A DNA stretch of 64,000 bases from Lolliginicoccus suaedae (GTDB lineage: Bacteria; Actinomycetota; Actinomycetes; Mycobacteriales; Mycobacteriaceae). The stretch is taken from the NCBI RefSeq assembly GCF_008312885.1, contig NZ_VSSO01000002.1:359846-423845 (forward strand). The letters are read 5' to 3'. Shown piece by piece: positions 27,408 through 38,183 of the stretch. Both the position numbers and the translations under genes were made by a program. The stretch's first letter is position 1, and each line of letters begins with the position of its first letter. The notes below the pieces were generated by a model. It was given only the letters and a program-made list of their open reading frames with translations. It was not told the origin of the DNA and ran no database searches.

Positions 27408-28247
27408 ATGATCGCCACCCCCACTTCCATTCCTGCTGCCCCAGAGGCGCTCGCGACCGCGCCTACCGCGCCGGTCCTGCTCGCTGCTGCCGATGAGCAT
27501 GCCGCGCGGGTTCTCGATGGCTCTGCCCGGTTCCTCGCGCACGAGGTCGTGCCGGGCCGCCAGCGCTGGCTGCTGGACCGCGATGACCACCTCGAGGCGT
27601 GGCTCGTCGAGCAGGAGCCCAGTACCCGATGGGACCGGCCCACGGCACTGAGCGCCGCGGCGATCACCGTCCTCGACGGAGAGCTCGATATCGAGCGGTG
27701 GAACGGCGAGGGCCGGATCACGCGCCGGGTGGGCAGCGGCGAGCAAGCGTCCTTCACCAGCGGGACCATGCGCGGCACCAGGCCCGCCTCCGATGGCCCC
27801 GTCGTTACTGTCCATGCGGTGGCGCGCCGACGGGCCCCTCTCGATGATCTCGCGGCGACGGCCGTTTTCCCCGGTGATCTGCAGGCCGCGGTCGCGCGGG
27901 GAGCGCGCGTCGTCGATATCCGTACCCAGCAGGAACGCATCGAGCAGGGGCCGCTGCTCGGGGCGATCGCCATCGATGCGGACAAGGTGGCCCATCGCGT
28001 GGATCCCCGCAGCGCGGTCCGGTTCCGCGAGGCAACGAGCACCGACATCGAATGGATCATCGCCAGCTCGGACGGCACGGCGGCCCAGCCGATCGCTTCG
28101 GAGCTCCGGCGCCGCGGCATCACGCGGGCCCGCGTGCTCGTCGACGGGTTCGCTGGTCTCGCCGAGCACGGTCCCGGGGAGCCGCTGCGCGCTATCCTCG
28201 GCGGCGTGGCGCACCATCGCGATGCCGCGGTGATGGCCGCGCACTGA
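27408..28247 (+). CDS. Cysteine dioxygenase-like cupin fused to rhodanese-like domain, both active sites degenerate
   Basis: 279 residues. Residues 20-145 align by eye with actinobacterial cysteine dioxygenases ([15 protein letters not shown], then [13 protein letters not shown], then [14 protein letters not shown]). Residues 150-275 align with the rhodanese usually encoded next to CDO ([39 protein letters not shown]). The CDO HxH iron motif, normally HDHGGS before the F/I-TVL strand, is replaced by RWDRPTALS. The later His is also missing ([11 protein letters not shown]). The rhodanese Cys loop reads [10 protein letters not shown], with Ser where Cys is expected. ATG 27408 follows a weak GGAG. 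It is probably a non-catalytic sensor or scaffold, or a decaying gene; the clean open frame argues for retention. The usual state is two separate genes. Confidence 0.7.
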   Translation: MIATPTSIPAAPEALATAPTAPVLLAAADEHAARVLDGSARFLAHEVVPGRQRWLLDRDDHLEAWLVEQEPSTRWDRPTALSAAAITVLDGELDIERWNGEGRITRRVGSGEQASFTSGTMRGTRPASDGPVVTVHAVARRRAPLDDLAATAVFPGDLQAAVARGARVVDIRTQQERIEQGPLLGAIAIDADKVAHRVDPRSAVRFREATSTDIEWIIASSDGTAAQPIASELRRRGITRARVLVDGFAGLAEHGPGEPLRAILGGVAHHRDAAVMAAH

Positions 28248-28293
28248 TCCGCGATGCGGGACGTTGGGCGCCGAGCCACTATTCTGGTCAGTC

Positions 28294-29877
28294 GTGAGTG
28301 CTGCCCGAGATTCCGACAACCAGGCGACGGTGAGTCCAGTGACCGATCCTTCCCAGTCCACGACGAGCGCAGCGGCCAGTGCGGCGAGCGACGAGTTCGA
28401 GCAGCTCCGCGTTCGCCGCGAGAAGCGCGACCGGCTCATCGAGTCCGGTGGAGAGGCCTATCCGGTCGTGGTGGAGCGCACGCATGCCCTGCGCGAGGTG
28501 CGCGAGAAGCATGGTGATCTCGCTGCGGGCGAGTCCACCGGCGAGATCGTCAGCGTCGTGGGCCGGGTGATGTTCATCCGCAACACCGGCAAGCTGTGCT
28601 TCGGCGTCCTCCAGGAAGGCGATGGCACCCAGTTGCAGGCGATGCTCAGCCTCGCCGAGATCGGTGCGGACGCGCTGGGGCAGTGGAAGTCGGACGTGGA
28701 CCTCGGCGATATCGTCCAGGTGACCGGTGAGGTCATCAGTTCCCGCCGCGGCGAGCTGAGCGTGATGGCCAGCGGGTGGCGCATGGCGTCGAAGGCGTTG
28801 CGCCCGCTGCCCGTGACGTTCAAGGAATTGAACGAGGAATCACGGATGCGGCAGCGCTACGTGGATCTCATCGTGCGCCCGGAGGCGCGGGAGATGGCGC
28901 GCAAGCGGGTGGCCGTCGTGCGCGAGCTGCGCAACGCGCTCGAGCGCCGGGGCTTCCTCGAGGTCGAGACGCCGATGCTGCAGACATTGCACGGCGGTGC
29001 CGCGGCGCGGCCATTTGTGACGCATTCGAACGCTCTCGATATGGACTTGTACCTCCGGATTGCTCCCGAGCTGTTTCTGAAGCGCTGCGTGGTCGGCGGC
29101 ATCGACAACGTTTTCGAGATCAACAGGAACTTCCGCAACGAGGGCGCGGACTCGTCGCATTCGCCCGAGTTCGCGATGCTCGAGACCTATGAGGCGTACG
29201 GAACCTACGATGATTCAGCGCGGATGATACGTGAGGTCATCCAGGAAGTCGCGGACGCGGCATTTGGTACGCGTCAGATCATCCTCGCCGACGGATCGAC
29301 CTACGATATCGATGGCGAGTGGGCAGTGATGGAAATGTATCCTTCGCTATCCGAAATCCTCGGCGAGGACGTGACGCCCGACACCAGTGTCGATGAGTTG
29401 CTCGCCATCGCGCAGCGTATCGGGTTCGAGGTCCCGCCGGACAAGGGATATGGGCACGGCAAGCTAGTGGAGGAAATGTGGGAGCATCTCATCGGTGATC
29501 ATCTCCACGCCCCGACCTTCGTGCGCGACTTCCCGGTGGAGACCTCACCCTTGACGCGCCAGCACCGGACGAAGCCGGGGGTGACCGAGAAGTGGGACCT
29601 CTACGTGCGGGGATTCGAGCTTGCTACTGGCTACTCGGAGCTCGTCGACCCGGTTATCCAGCGCGAGCGATTTGTTGACCAGGCACGACTTGCTGCTGCC
29701 GGGGACGACGAGGCCATGGTGCTCGACGAGGATTTCCTTGCCGCGATGGAGCACGGCATGCCACCAACGACAGGCACCGGGATGGGAATCGATCGCCTGC
29801 TTATGGCGCTCACCGGACTGGGAATCCGTGAAACCATCCTCTTCCCGATTGTGCGTCCGCTTGGAAAAAACAGCTAA
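28294..29877 (+). CDS. lysS: Lysyl-tRNA synthetase (class II)
   Basis: 527 residues from GTG 28294. It charges tRNA-Lys. The N-terminal OB fold binds the anticodon ([40 protein letters not shown]). The catalytic core has motif 1 [21 protein letters not shown], motif 2 [19 protein letters not shown] and motif 3 [24 protein letters not shown] at 28280-28285 places a transcription start about at this GTG, so a leaderless start is favoured; GTG 28330 is an alternative that loses 12 unconserved residues. lsr2 follows, as in mycobacteria. Confidence 0.95.
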   Translation: MSAARDSDNQATVSPVTDPSQSTTSAAASAASDEFEQLRVRREKRDRLIESGGEAYPVVVERTHALREVREKHGDLAAGESTGEIVSVVGRVMFIRNTGKLCFGVLQEGDGTQLQAMLSLAEIGADALGQWKSDVDLGDIVQVTGEVISSRRGELSVMASGWRMASKALRPLPVTFKELNEESRMRQRYVDLIVRPEAREMARKRVAVVRELRNALERRGFLEVETPMLQTLHGGAAARPFVTHSNALDMDLYLRIAPELFLKRCVVGGIDNVFEINRNFRNEGADSSHSPEFAMLETYEAYGTYDDSARMIREVIQEVADAAFGTRQIILADGSTYDIDGEWAVMEMYPSLSEILGEDVTPDTSVDELLAIAQRIGFEVPPDKGYGHGKLVEEMWEHLIGDHLHAPTFVRDFPVETSPLTRQHRTKPGVTEKWDLYVRGFELATGYSELVDPVIQRERFVDQARLAAAGDDEAMVLDEDFLAAMEHGMPPTTGTGMGIDRLLMALTGLGIRETILFPIVRPLGKNS

Positions 29878-29984
29878 TTAGTTCTATCATCGGCCATGAG
29901 CATGCTTATTGTTTTGCTCAGGAGCCCCGGGCCTCATGGTTCGCAGGGCATGGAGCGTGCAGCTGATGAGAGAGGCTAATAGCA

Positions 29985-30332
29985 ATGGCGCAGAAAGTGA
30001 CCGTCACCCTGATCGACGATCTCGATCAGGAAGCACCGGCCGACGAGACCGTTGAGTTCGGGCTCGATGGCGTGACCTACGAGATCGATCTCTCGTCGGA
30101 TAACGCCGCCAAACTGCGCGAGCAGATGGAAAAGTGGGTCGCGCATTCCCGCCGCGTCGCAGGCCGCAAGACCCGCCGTGCCGCTGGTGCCGGAGCGTCG
30201 AAGGGGCGCGCCTCGCTGGACCGCGAGCAGAGCGCCGCGATCCGCGAATGGGCGCGCAAGAACGGATACAAGGTCTCCGCCCGCGGTCGCATTTCCGCAG
30301 AAGTGACAGAGGCATACAACAAGGCGAACTGA
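29985..30332 (+). CDS. lsr2: Lsr2 nucleoid-associated protein (xenogeneic silencer)
   Basis: 115 residues. The N-terminal dimerisation part [14 protein letters not shown] and [19 protein letters not shown] is near-canonical. The C-terminal DNA-binding half [20 protein letters not shown] ends in the AT-hook-like RGR at residues 100-102 ([10 protein letters not shown]). Lsr2 binds AT-rich DNA and silences foreign and virulence-type genes. It has its own promoter region (29878-29984) and a GAGAGAGG site. The downstream hairpin at 30379 ends the transcript. Confidence 0.97.
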   Translation: MAQKVTVTLIDDLDQEAPADETVEFGLDGVTYEIDLSSDNAAKLREQMEKWVAHSRRVAGRKTRRAAGAGASKGRASLDREQSAAIREWARKNGYKVSARGRISAEVTEAYNKAN

Positions 30333-30378
30333 GGGGCGTGGGCCGGTCCCACGATTCCTGGTGAATATTCTTGACCTC

Positions 30379-30416
30379 GGCGCGAGCCACTGCGGATCAC
30401 CGCGGTGGCTCGCGCC
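30379..30416 (+). terminator. Strong terminator after lsr2
   Basis: A 17-bp stem with one G-T wobble, GGCGCGAGCCACTGCGG (30379-30395) and CCGCGGTGGCTCGCGCC (30400-30416), around a tight ATCA loop. It starts 46 bp after the lsr2 stop. Confidence 0.88.
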
Positions 30417-30494
30417 GCCTCATGCCGCGGCATGGGTCGCGGCAGCGCGGGATCGCAGCGGCACGCACGTGTTCTCTGTAGGCGTAGCGACGCG

Positions 30495-30523
30495 GGAAAC
30501 GATCTGGGTCGCCGCAGCGTTGA
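30495..30523 (+). promoter_or_regulatory. Putative SigH-type promoter for clpC
   Basis: GGAAAC at 30495-30500 and CGTTGA at 30518-30523 with a 17-bp spacer fit the actinobacterial SigH consensus (GGAA-A/T-A, 16-19, C/T-GTT-A/G-A). It would leave a roughly 250-nt 5' untranslated region before clpC, which holds a 7-bp hairpin at 30602-30619. The rest of 30333-30781 shows no gene. Confidence 0.45.
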
Positions 30524-30781
30524 TCTGGTACGTATGGTGGAAAGACCTAGGTCGAGACGTCATACCGGGGATCTGGCCAGCATGGCCGGACCCACGACCG
30601 AGCGCCACGGCAGTGGCGCCGACCGGCAAGGATAAGCACGGTGCGACGTCGCGGTTCGCTCTCAGCAACTAGAGTGGTGATGCGCGGCAAGGACCGGGAT
30701 GCCGGGATCAGCGACGGCATGCGGAGGCGCCCGCCATCGCGCGCCAGCGTCCGGGCCTAACGAGGAGTGTGAGGGAGAGCG

Positions 30782-33331
<2,550 letters not shown>

Positions 33332-33343
33332 CAAGCACGAACA

Positions 33344-33374
33344 AGGGCGGGGCACCTTCCGGGTGCCCCGCCCT
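33344..33374. terminator. Terminator after clpC (bidirectional)
   Basis: 13-bp stem AGGGCGGGGCACC (33344-33356) and GGTGCCCCGCCCT (33362-33374) with a 5-nt loop, 12 bp after the clpC stop and before the convergent DUF5995 gene. Confidence 0.88.
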
Positions 33375-33421
33375 AGTCATGTCCGTAGGCCTGCGCGAGG
33401 GGTGCAGGCAAGCGAGGCGGC

Positions 33422-34345
33422 CTACAGCCCGCCCACCACGCTCAGGCCCGCCAGCACATCGTCGGCGACCTGCCACAGGCCCGTGATCCGCAGCTCCGCA
33501 TCCGCGGCCAGCATCGGCTCCTGCAGCGCGAGACCATGTGCCAGCGTCAGCGAGTTGTAGCCCACGTCAGCGAACCTCAGCAGCGCCGTCGTGCCCACGC
33601 CCTCGCCCACGATCGAATCGAGTGCCGGGCCCACCACGTAGCCGCGCCACAACGGCCCCAGATCGGCACCGTACGCCGAGCGAGTGCGATCGATGATGAG
33701 GTCACCGCGCAGCGCGATCGCATCCACGATGCGGAAGAAATCCGGCACATGTGCATCGCGGGTGCCCGCCGCCGCTACGGACCGCGCGAGATCCACCGTC
33801 AAGTGCGCGTTGTAGCCCGCCATCGCGGCCCGCGCCGGGGACACGGAGCAATCCTCCGCCAGATCGAAGAAGCGCGCCCACTGCGGCTCCACCACGCCAC
33901 CGGTGACCCGCGCATGAAGGTTCCCGAGATACCGCACCAACAGGTCCAGGCTCAGTTCGTTCGCCCACTCCGGATCGACGAACTGCCCGTCACGCTGCAT
34001 CGGAAGCACCGCGCCCTGCTCGACGGCGTCGAGGCCCACCGAGAACAGTCCCCGGCGATCGCCCTGCGACTCGAGCACCGCCGCGATGCGGGAGTGCCGT
34101 GCCGCCGCGTCCTCCAGTCGCTCCAGCGGGGAATCGCCCGCGATGGCCGCAGGATCAGCGAGCTCCGCGAGCACCGTGTCATTCGTTGGGGAGACGCACG
34201 GCCCGGCTCCTTGGGGCGTGACTGTGCCTACTGAGGCGGAGGGGAGGGTGCCGATGGCTGGGGCCTGCGCCAGGGCAGGGGCAGCGCCCGCGAGGAGCGA
34301 ACCGGCGATGGCGAGGGCAGCGAGCGAGCGGGGCGCAGGATTCAC
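33422..34345 (-). CDS. Secreted DUF5995-family protein
   Basis: 307 residues from GTG 34345. It has a clear signal peptide: SLAALAIAGSLLAGAAPALA with an ALA cleavage site near residue 27. The mature part has the DUF5995 markers AGYNAHLTVDLARSV and RIVDAIALRGDLIIDRTRSA, mostly helical, and two Cys residues (GPCVSP and EDCSVS) that could pair. The family is actinobacterial and uncharacterised; an enzymatic role on the cell surface has not been shown. Longer in-frame starts would place the signal peptide internally, so the GTG is preferred. It is divergent from osmC. Confidence 0.75.
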   Translation of the reverse strand: MNPAPRSLAALAIAGSLLAGAAPALAQAPAIGTLPSASVGTVTPQGAGPCVSPTNDTVLAELADPAAIAGDSPLERLEDAAARHSRIAAVLESQGDRRGLFSVGLDAVEQGAVLPMQRDGQFVDPEWANELSLDLLVRYLGNLHARVTGGVVEPQWARFFDLAEDCSVSPARAAMAGYNAHLTVDLARSVAAAGTRDAHVPDFFRIVDAIALRGDLIIDRTRSAYGADLGPLWRGYVVGPALDSIVGEGVGTTALLRFADVGYNSLTLAHGLALQEPMLAADAELRITGLWQVADDVLAGLSVVGGL

Positions 34346-34398
34346 GTCACGAAGTCTAGAAGACACCCCTGGAAATGCTTGCAGCCAGGACGCATTGG

Positions 34399-34431
34399 GG
34401 AAGACTGGGGCAAGGCCCGGAAGACTGGGGC
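34399..34431 (+). repeat. Two direct repeats upstream of osmC
   Basis: GGAAGACTGGGGC occurs exactly at 34399-34411 and 34419-34431, a 20-bp period that puts both on the same DNA face. They lie 25-57 bp upstream of the osmC ATG, where an activator or repressor could bind. Confidence 0.55.
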
Positions 34432-34455
34432 CCATCATCAACCGAAAGGACGACA

Positions 34456-34893
34456 ATGCCAACTCGTTCGGCACGCACCGCATGGAACGGCACCCTCCAG
34501 GAGGGTGGCGGCACCGTGGAGCTCACCAGCTCGGGCATCGGCCGGTACGACGTCTCGTTCCCCAAGCGGGCAGCGGACGAGGCCGATGGGACCACCAGCC
34601 CTGAGGAGCTGATCGCGGCCGCGCACTCATCCTGCTACGCGATGGCCTTGTCGGGGCAGATCGCCGAGGCCGGTGGAACGCCCCAGAACCTCGAGGTGCG
34701 CGCGGATGTCACGCTCGGGCCTGACCCTGCCGGTGGATTCCGCATCACCACCAGCAAGATCACCGTCCGTGGAGAGGTCGAGGGCATCGACGCGGCGGCG
34801 TTCCAGGAAGCTGCCAACGCGGCAAAGGAAGGCTGCCCCGTGAGCAAGGCCCTCGCCGGCGTCGAGATCAGCCTCGAGGCAAAGCTGCACTGA
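34456..34893 (+). CDS. OsmC-family peroxide reductase
   Basis: 145 residues. OsmC/Ohr proteins reduce organic and other hydroperoxides using two Cys. Both are present: Cys60 in AAAHSSCYAMALS and Cys127 in AKEGCPVSKAL. The N-terminal strand TAWNGTLQEGGGTVEL is typical of the OsmC rather than the Ohr subgroup. ATG 34456 has AAAGGA upstream. Transcription is monocistronic, since the next gene is convergent. Two 13-bp direct repeats upstream may be regulatory. Confidence 0.9.
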   Translation: MPTRSARTAWNGTLQEGGGTVELTSSGIGRYDVSFPKRAADEADGTTSPEELIAAAHSSCYAMALSGQIAEAGGTPQNLEVRADVTLGPDPAGGFRITTSKITVRGEVEGIDAAAFQEAANAAKEGCPVSKALAGVEISLEAKLH

Positions 34894-34933
34894 CGCGCCC
34901 TTCACTGGCGCGCCTGGTAGTGAGCCGTCGCTG

Positions 34934-34983
34934 CAAACGCGATAGAAGCCGCGGAAATTCCAGGATGGCTTCTATCGCGTTTG
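34934..34983. repeat. Dispersed palindromic repeat, family 1, copy 1
   Basis: A perfect 17-bp inverted repeat: CAAACGCGATAGAAGCC (34934-34950) and GGCTTCTATCGCGTTTG (34967-34983) with a 16-nt loop. A second copy lies at 36283-36330. Similarity extends past the right arm (GGCAGTAGCCAGTGCTTC here). It sits between the convergent osmC and mhuD genes and could serve as their shared terminator. Confidence 0.85.
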
Positions 34984-35067
34984 GCAGTAGCCAGTGCTTC
35001 TTCCGTCGTCGCGTTGCTGCTCCCGCGCGGTGCGGTTGCTGTGGCCCCGACGATTCCTGGTGCGTGG

Positions 35068-35388
35068 CTAGGCCTCGTTCGACTTGGCTGGCACGTCGAG
35101 AACGACTTCGAACTCGAGCAGCGATGCCCCCGATGCCACGGGGCGCTTGCCCTCGCCGCCAGCGTGCGCGGCGCGGGCGGGCCCGGCAGCCCAGGCGTCG
35201 AACGCCTCATCCGACTCCCACTGCGTGACCACGAAGTAGCGCGATTCGCCCTTCACGGGCCGCAGCAGCTGGAACCCGAGGAATCCGGGGGAGTCCTCCA
35301 CGGTCCCCGCGCGCGCCGCGAAGCGCTTCTCGAGCTCGGCTCCAGCGCCCTCGGGTACATCAATGGCATTGATCTTGACTACAGGCAT
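35068..35388 (-). CDS. mhuD: Haem-degrading monooxygenase MhuD
   Basis: 106 residues, close by memory to M. tuberculosis Rv3592. It opens haem and releases iron without carbon monoxide, giving mycobilin. MPVVKINAIDVPEGAGAELE and SPGFLGFQLLRPVKGESRYF are near-identical to the family. The catalytic residues align in exact number: Asn7, Trp66 and His75. It is a dimeric ferredoxin-like (ABM) fold. The ATG 35388 lies only 32 bp from a divergent hydrolase start; TACGAT sits six bases upstream on the minus strand, so the mRNA is probably leaderless. Iron control is likely but no clear IdeR box is seen. Confidence 0.93.
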   Translation of the reverse strand: MPVVKINAIDVPEGAGAELEKRFAARAGTVEDSPGFLGFQLLRPVKGESRYFVVTQWESDEAFDAWAAGPARAAHAGGEGKRPVASGASLLEFEVVLDVPAKSNEA

Positions 35389-35420
35389 GCCGTGATCGTA
35401 CTCGCGTAGAGTCATTCCGC
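35389..35420. promoter_or_regulatory. Compact divergent promoter, both transcripts probably leaderless
   Basis: Only 32 bp separate the mhuD ATG and the hydrolase GTG. A plus-strand -10, TAGAGT (35407-35412), lies 8 bases before GTG 35421. A minus-strand -10, TACGAT (complement of 35395-35400), lies 6 bases before ATG 35388. Neither gene has room for a ribosome site. Confidence 0.55.
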
Positions 35421-36245
35421 GTGTTGGTCGATCACGGTGGCGACGGTGGCCCGATTCTCCTCCTCCATGGATTGATGGGGAGAGGCCGAACCTGGCAGCC
35501 ATGCGTGCCGTGGCTGCGTCGCTACGGCCGCGTGCACACCTACGACGCTCCGCACCACCGCGGCATGGCAGCCGCGAATGACCACCGCGGGGCCAGCGGT
35601 GGGGGCACCGCAGCGCAGGGTGACGCGATCACGACCGAGGCCTTCGTCGACGACATCGCCACCACCCTCGCCGGATGGCAGGAGCCCGCGATCCTCATCG
35701 GCCATTCCATGGGCGGGCTGCACGCCTGGTGCACCGCCGCCGCCCACCCAGAGAAGGTCCGAGCCATCGTGGTCGAGGACATGTGCCCGGACTACCGCGG
35801 CCGCACCACCCAGCCGTGGGACGCATGGTTCGCCTCCTGGCCCGCCGAGTTCACCGACGAGAACGAGGTGCTCGGCATGTTCGGGCCCGTGGCGGGTCGC
35901 TATTTCCTAGACTCGTTCGACCGCACCGCCGCCGGCTGGCGCCTGCACGGCCGCATCGATACGTGGCGCGCGATCGCCAACCATTGGGGAACCCGCGACT
36001 ATTGGCAGCAGTGGCAGGACGTGCGCTGCCCGGCGCTGCTTGTCGAGGGCGAGCACACCCTCACCATCCCGGGGCAGATGAACGACATGGCGAGCGTCCA
36101 GCGAGCGTCCTGGACCGACTATCTGAAGGTGCCCGGCGCGGGCCACCTCATCCATGACGAGGCGCCGGAGGAGTATCGCGGAGCGGTGGAGGCATTCCTC
36201 TCGGCCCTGCCCGCTGGCAGCCGCGGCGCATCCCGGCCTGGCTAG
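35421..36245 (+). CDS. Alpha/beta hydrolase
   Basis: 274 residues, in the Rv3591c position. Alpha/beta hydrolase fold: the oxyanion region LLLHGLMGRGRTWQP, the nucleophile elbow GHSMGG (Ser in LIGHSMGGLHAW), and the C-terminal catalytic His in PGAGHLIHDEAPEEY. A cap region is present around WDAWFASWPAEFTD. No signal peptide. The substrate is unknown. It shares a 32-bp promoter with mhuD, so co-regulation with haem degradation is possible. The GTG start is set by the -10 at 35407. Confidence 0.88.
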   Translation: MLVDHGGDGGPILLLHGLMGRGRTWQPCVPWLRRYGRVHTYDAPHHRGMAAANDHRGASGGGTAAQGDAITTEAFVDDIATTLAGWQEPAILIGHSMGGLHAWCTAAAHPEKVRAIVVEDMCPDYRGRTTQPWDAWFASWPAEFTDENEVLGMFGPVAGRYFLDSFDRTAAGWRLHGRIDTWRAIANHWGTRDYWQQWQDVRCPALLVEGEHTLTIPGQMNDMASVQRASWTDYLKVPGAGHLIHDEAPEEYRGAVEAFLSALPAGSRGASRPG

Positions 36246-36282
36246 GGCTTCCCGCTGGGGGCCGCCTGGGCTGGTGGGCAGT

Positions 36283-36330
36283 AAACGCGATAGAAGTGGC
36301 GGAGAATCCCGCCGAGCTTCTATCGCGTTT
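36283..36330. repeat. Dispersed palindromic repeat, family 1, copy 2
   Basis: AAACGCGATAGAAG (36283-36296) and CTTCTATCGCGTTT (36317-36330) match the arms of copy 1 exactly over 14 bp. The inside forms a second small stem (GGCGG 36298-36302 with CCGCC). It lies between the convergent hydrolase and mutY genes. Confidence 0.85.
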
Positions 36331-36409
36331 GGCGGTTTCCGGTGCTTTCGGCCCCGCAGCCGTTCAGCCCCGCGACCTTCCAAGCCGCCACCACCCAGCA
36401 ACGCCAGCG

Positions 36410-37309
36410 CTAGCCCTCGCCACCCTCCCCGGCCAGGGCGAAACGCCCGTCGACGGTCTGCTCCACTAGCCCGTCGGAGAGCAACGAGCCGAGCGCGCGG
36501 TCCCGCTGGACCCCATCGAGCAGCCATGCGCTGTCGATCCTCGAGCGTTCCACTGGGCCGGTCTCGCCGCGCAGCACATCGAGGATGCGGCCCCGGACCT
36601 GTCTATCGGTTCCGGCATAGCCCTGGCCAGCTCGCTTGGGGCCGGTCGGGGCGGGACGGCCTGCCTCCACCCAGGCGCAGCGGGGGAGCGGGCAGCGCGG
36701 GCAATCGGGCTTGCGGGCGGTGCAGATCACCGCGCCGAGCTCCATCAGGGCGGCCGCGAACACGGCGCCATCCCGGCTCGGGGTGATCGCGGTGGCCTCT
36801 CGCAGGTCGCGGGTCGCTGACGGGTTCCCCGGCTCGGCGTTCCCGTGCACGGCGCGGGCGATCACGCGCCGCACGTTGGTATCCACCACCGGCACGGTCT
36901 GGCCGTAGGCGAAGCAGGCGATGGCGCGGGCGGTATAGGTGCCGATCCCGGGCAGCGCGAGCAGTTGCTCGACATCGTCGGGCACGACGTCCCCGTGGTC
37001 CCGGGCGAGGATGCCAGCACACTCGTGCAGACGGAGCGCGCGGCGGGGGTAGCCGAGCTTGCCCCAGGCGCGCACGATCTCGGCGGGGGATTCCGCAGCG
37101 AGGTCGGAGGGCCGTGGCCAGCGTCGTACCCACTCGTGCCAGATCGGCTCGACACGGGCCACGGGCGTCTGCTGCAGCATGATCTCGCTGATGAGGATGT
37201 GCCAGGCCGAGACTCCGGGGCGGCGCCACGGCAGATCGCGGGCCTCTTCTCGGAACCATGTTACGAGTTCCTCAGCGCCGCGCCATTGCTCGGCCCTGCT
37301 CGATTTCAC
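36410..37309 (-). CDS. mutY: A/G-specific adenine glycosylase
   Basis: 299 residues. It removes adenine mispaired with 8-oxoguanine. Motifs: SEIMLQQTPVARVEP for DNA, the helix-hairpin-helix LPGIGTYTARAIACFAYG, the catalytic Asp in VPVVDTNVRRVIAR, and the iron-sulfur ligands C-x6-C-x2-C-x5-C in CTARKPDCPRCPLPRC. It lacks the full MutT-like C-terminal domain of E. coli MutY, as in mycobacteria, ending instead in a short winged-helix-like region. GTG 37309 is preferred; TTG 37312 is adjacent. Its promoter region is shared with the divergent carbonic anhydrase. Confidence 0.93.
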   Translation of the reverse strand: MKSSRAEQWRGAEELVTWFREEARDLPWRRPGVSAWHILISEIMLQQTPVARVEPIWHEWVRRWPRPSDLAAESPAEIVRAWGKLGYPRRALRLHECAGILARDHGDVVPDDVEQLLALPGIGTYTARAIACFAYGQTVPVVDTNVRRVIARAVHGNAEPGNPSATRDLREATAITPSRDGAVFAAALMELGAVICTARKPDCPRCPLPRCAWVEAGRPAPTGPKRAGQGYAGTDRQVRGRILDVLRGETGPVERSRIDSAWLLDGVQRDRALGSLLSDGLVEQTVDGRFALAGEGGEG

Positions 37310-37433
37310 CAATACTTCACACCCTTACGGAAGCGGACATCTCCGCATGTCAATAAGCATTTCCGGGACTGCGCGTCGCGGTGGTACCGGTGCGGCGCGC
37401 CAAGCCGGTCGGCAAACAGTGCAGAATGGACCC

Positions 37434-38078
37434 ATGCCATCCTCCAATCCGATTTCCGCCTGGAAGTCCCTCAAGGAGGGGAACCAGCGCTTCGTCAGCG
37501 GGTCGCCCCTGCACCCAAGCCAGGGTATCGATGATCGTGCCAAGCTTGTAGCCGCGCAGCACCCCACTGCGGTCCTGTTCGGCTGCTCGGACTCCCGCGT
37601 GGCCGCCGAGATCATCTTTGACCAGGGACTCGGCCAGATGTTCGTCGTCCGCACCGCCGGCCATGTGATGGACTCCGCCGTGCTCGGATCCATCGAGTAC
37701 GGCGTCGGGGTCCTCAACGTTCCCCTCGTCGTCGTGCTTGGCCACGATAGCTGCGGAGCCGTCGCGGCCGCCGTCAACGCCCTCGAGGGCGGGGACGTGC
37801 CCGCGGGGTTCGTGCGCGATGTGGTCGAGCGCGTCACCCCCTCGCTGCTCCGTGCGAGGCAGCGCGGGCTGACCGCGATCGACGAGTTCGAGGCGCAGCA
37901 CGTGCAGGAGACCTCGACGCTGCTGCTCGCCCGGTCCCGCGTGGTCGCCGAGGCGGTCGATGCTGGCCGGTGCGCCATCGTTGGTGTCACCTACAAGCTC
38001 GCGGAGGGCGAGGCCCGGCTGCGCAGCGTCATCGGCGATGTCGGCGACCAGGACATCGACGACATGTCGGATCGCTAG
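37434..38078 (+). CDS. Beta-class carbonic anhydrase
   Basis: 214 residues, in the Rv3588c (CanB) position. It interconverts CO2 and bicarbonate. Zinc ligands: Cys in FGCSDSRVAAE (with the Asp-Arg dyad CSDSR), and His and Cys in VVLGHDSCGAV. The start MPSSNPISAWKSLKEGNQRF is typical. CAGAAT at 37422-37427 lies 6 bases before ATG 37434, so the mRNA is probably leaderless. It is followed by an unrelated membrane protein gene. Confidence 0.93.
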   Translation: MPSSNPISAWKSLKEGNQRFVSGSPLHPSQGIDDRAKLVAAQHPTAVLFGCSDSRVAAEIIFDQGLGQMFVVRTAGHVMDSAVLGSIEYGVGVLNVPLVVVLGHDSCGAVAAAVNALEGGDVPAGFVRDVVERVTPSLLRARQRGLTAIDEFEAQHVQETSTLLLARSRVVAEAVDAGRCAIVGVTYKLAEGEARLRSVIGDVGDQDIDDMSDR

Positions 38079-38183
38079 CGAGGCGCAGGGAGCTGCCCGA
38101 GGGGAGCCCTGGGGCGAAACTCACAGCCGACACGCCCGCCGTGATCAGGCTGCCCGGTAACGATCGGGAATACCGTAAGTCCC

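Noticed and set aside
30652-30672. A ClgR-type box upstream of clpC
   Set aside because: The only half-similar stretch (TTCGCTCTCAGCAA) mismatches the consensus at several fixed positions.
34902-35210. Short open frames on both strands covering the osmC-mhuD gap
   Set aside because: They run through the palindromic repeat and into mhuD in the wrong frame and show no protein-like pattern.
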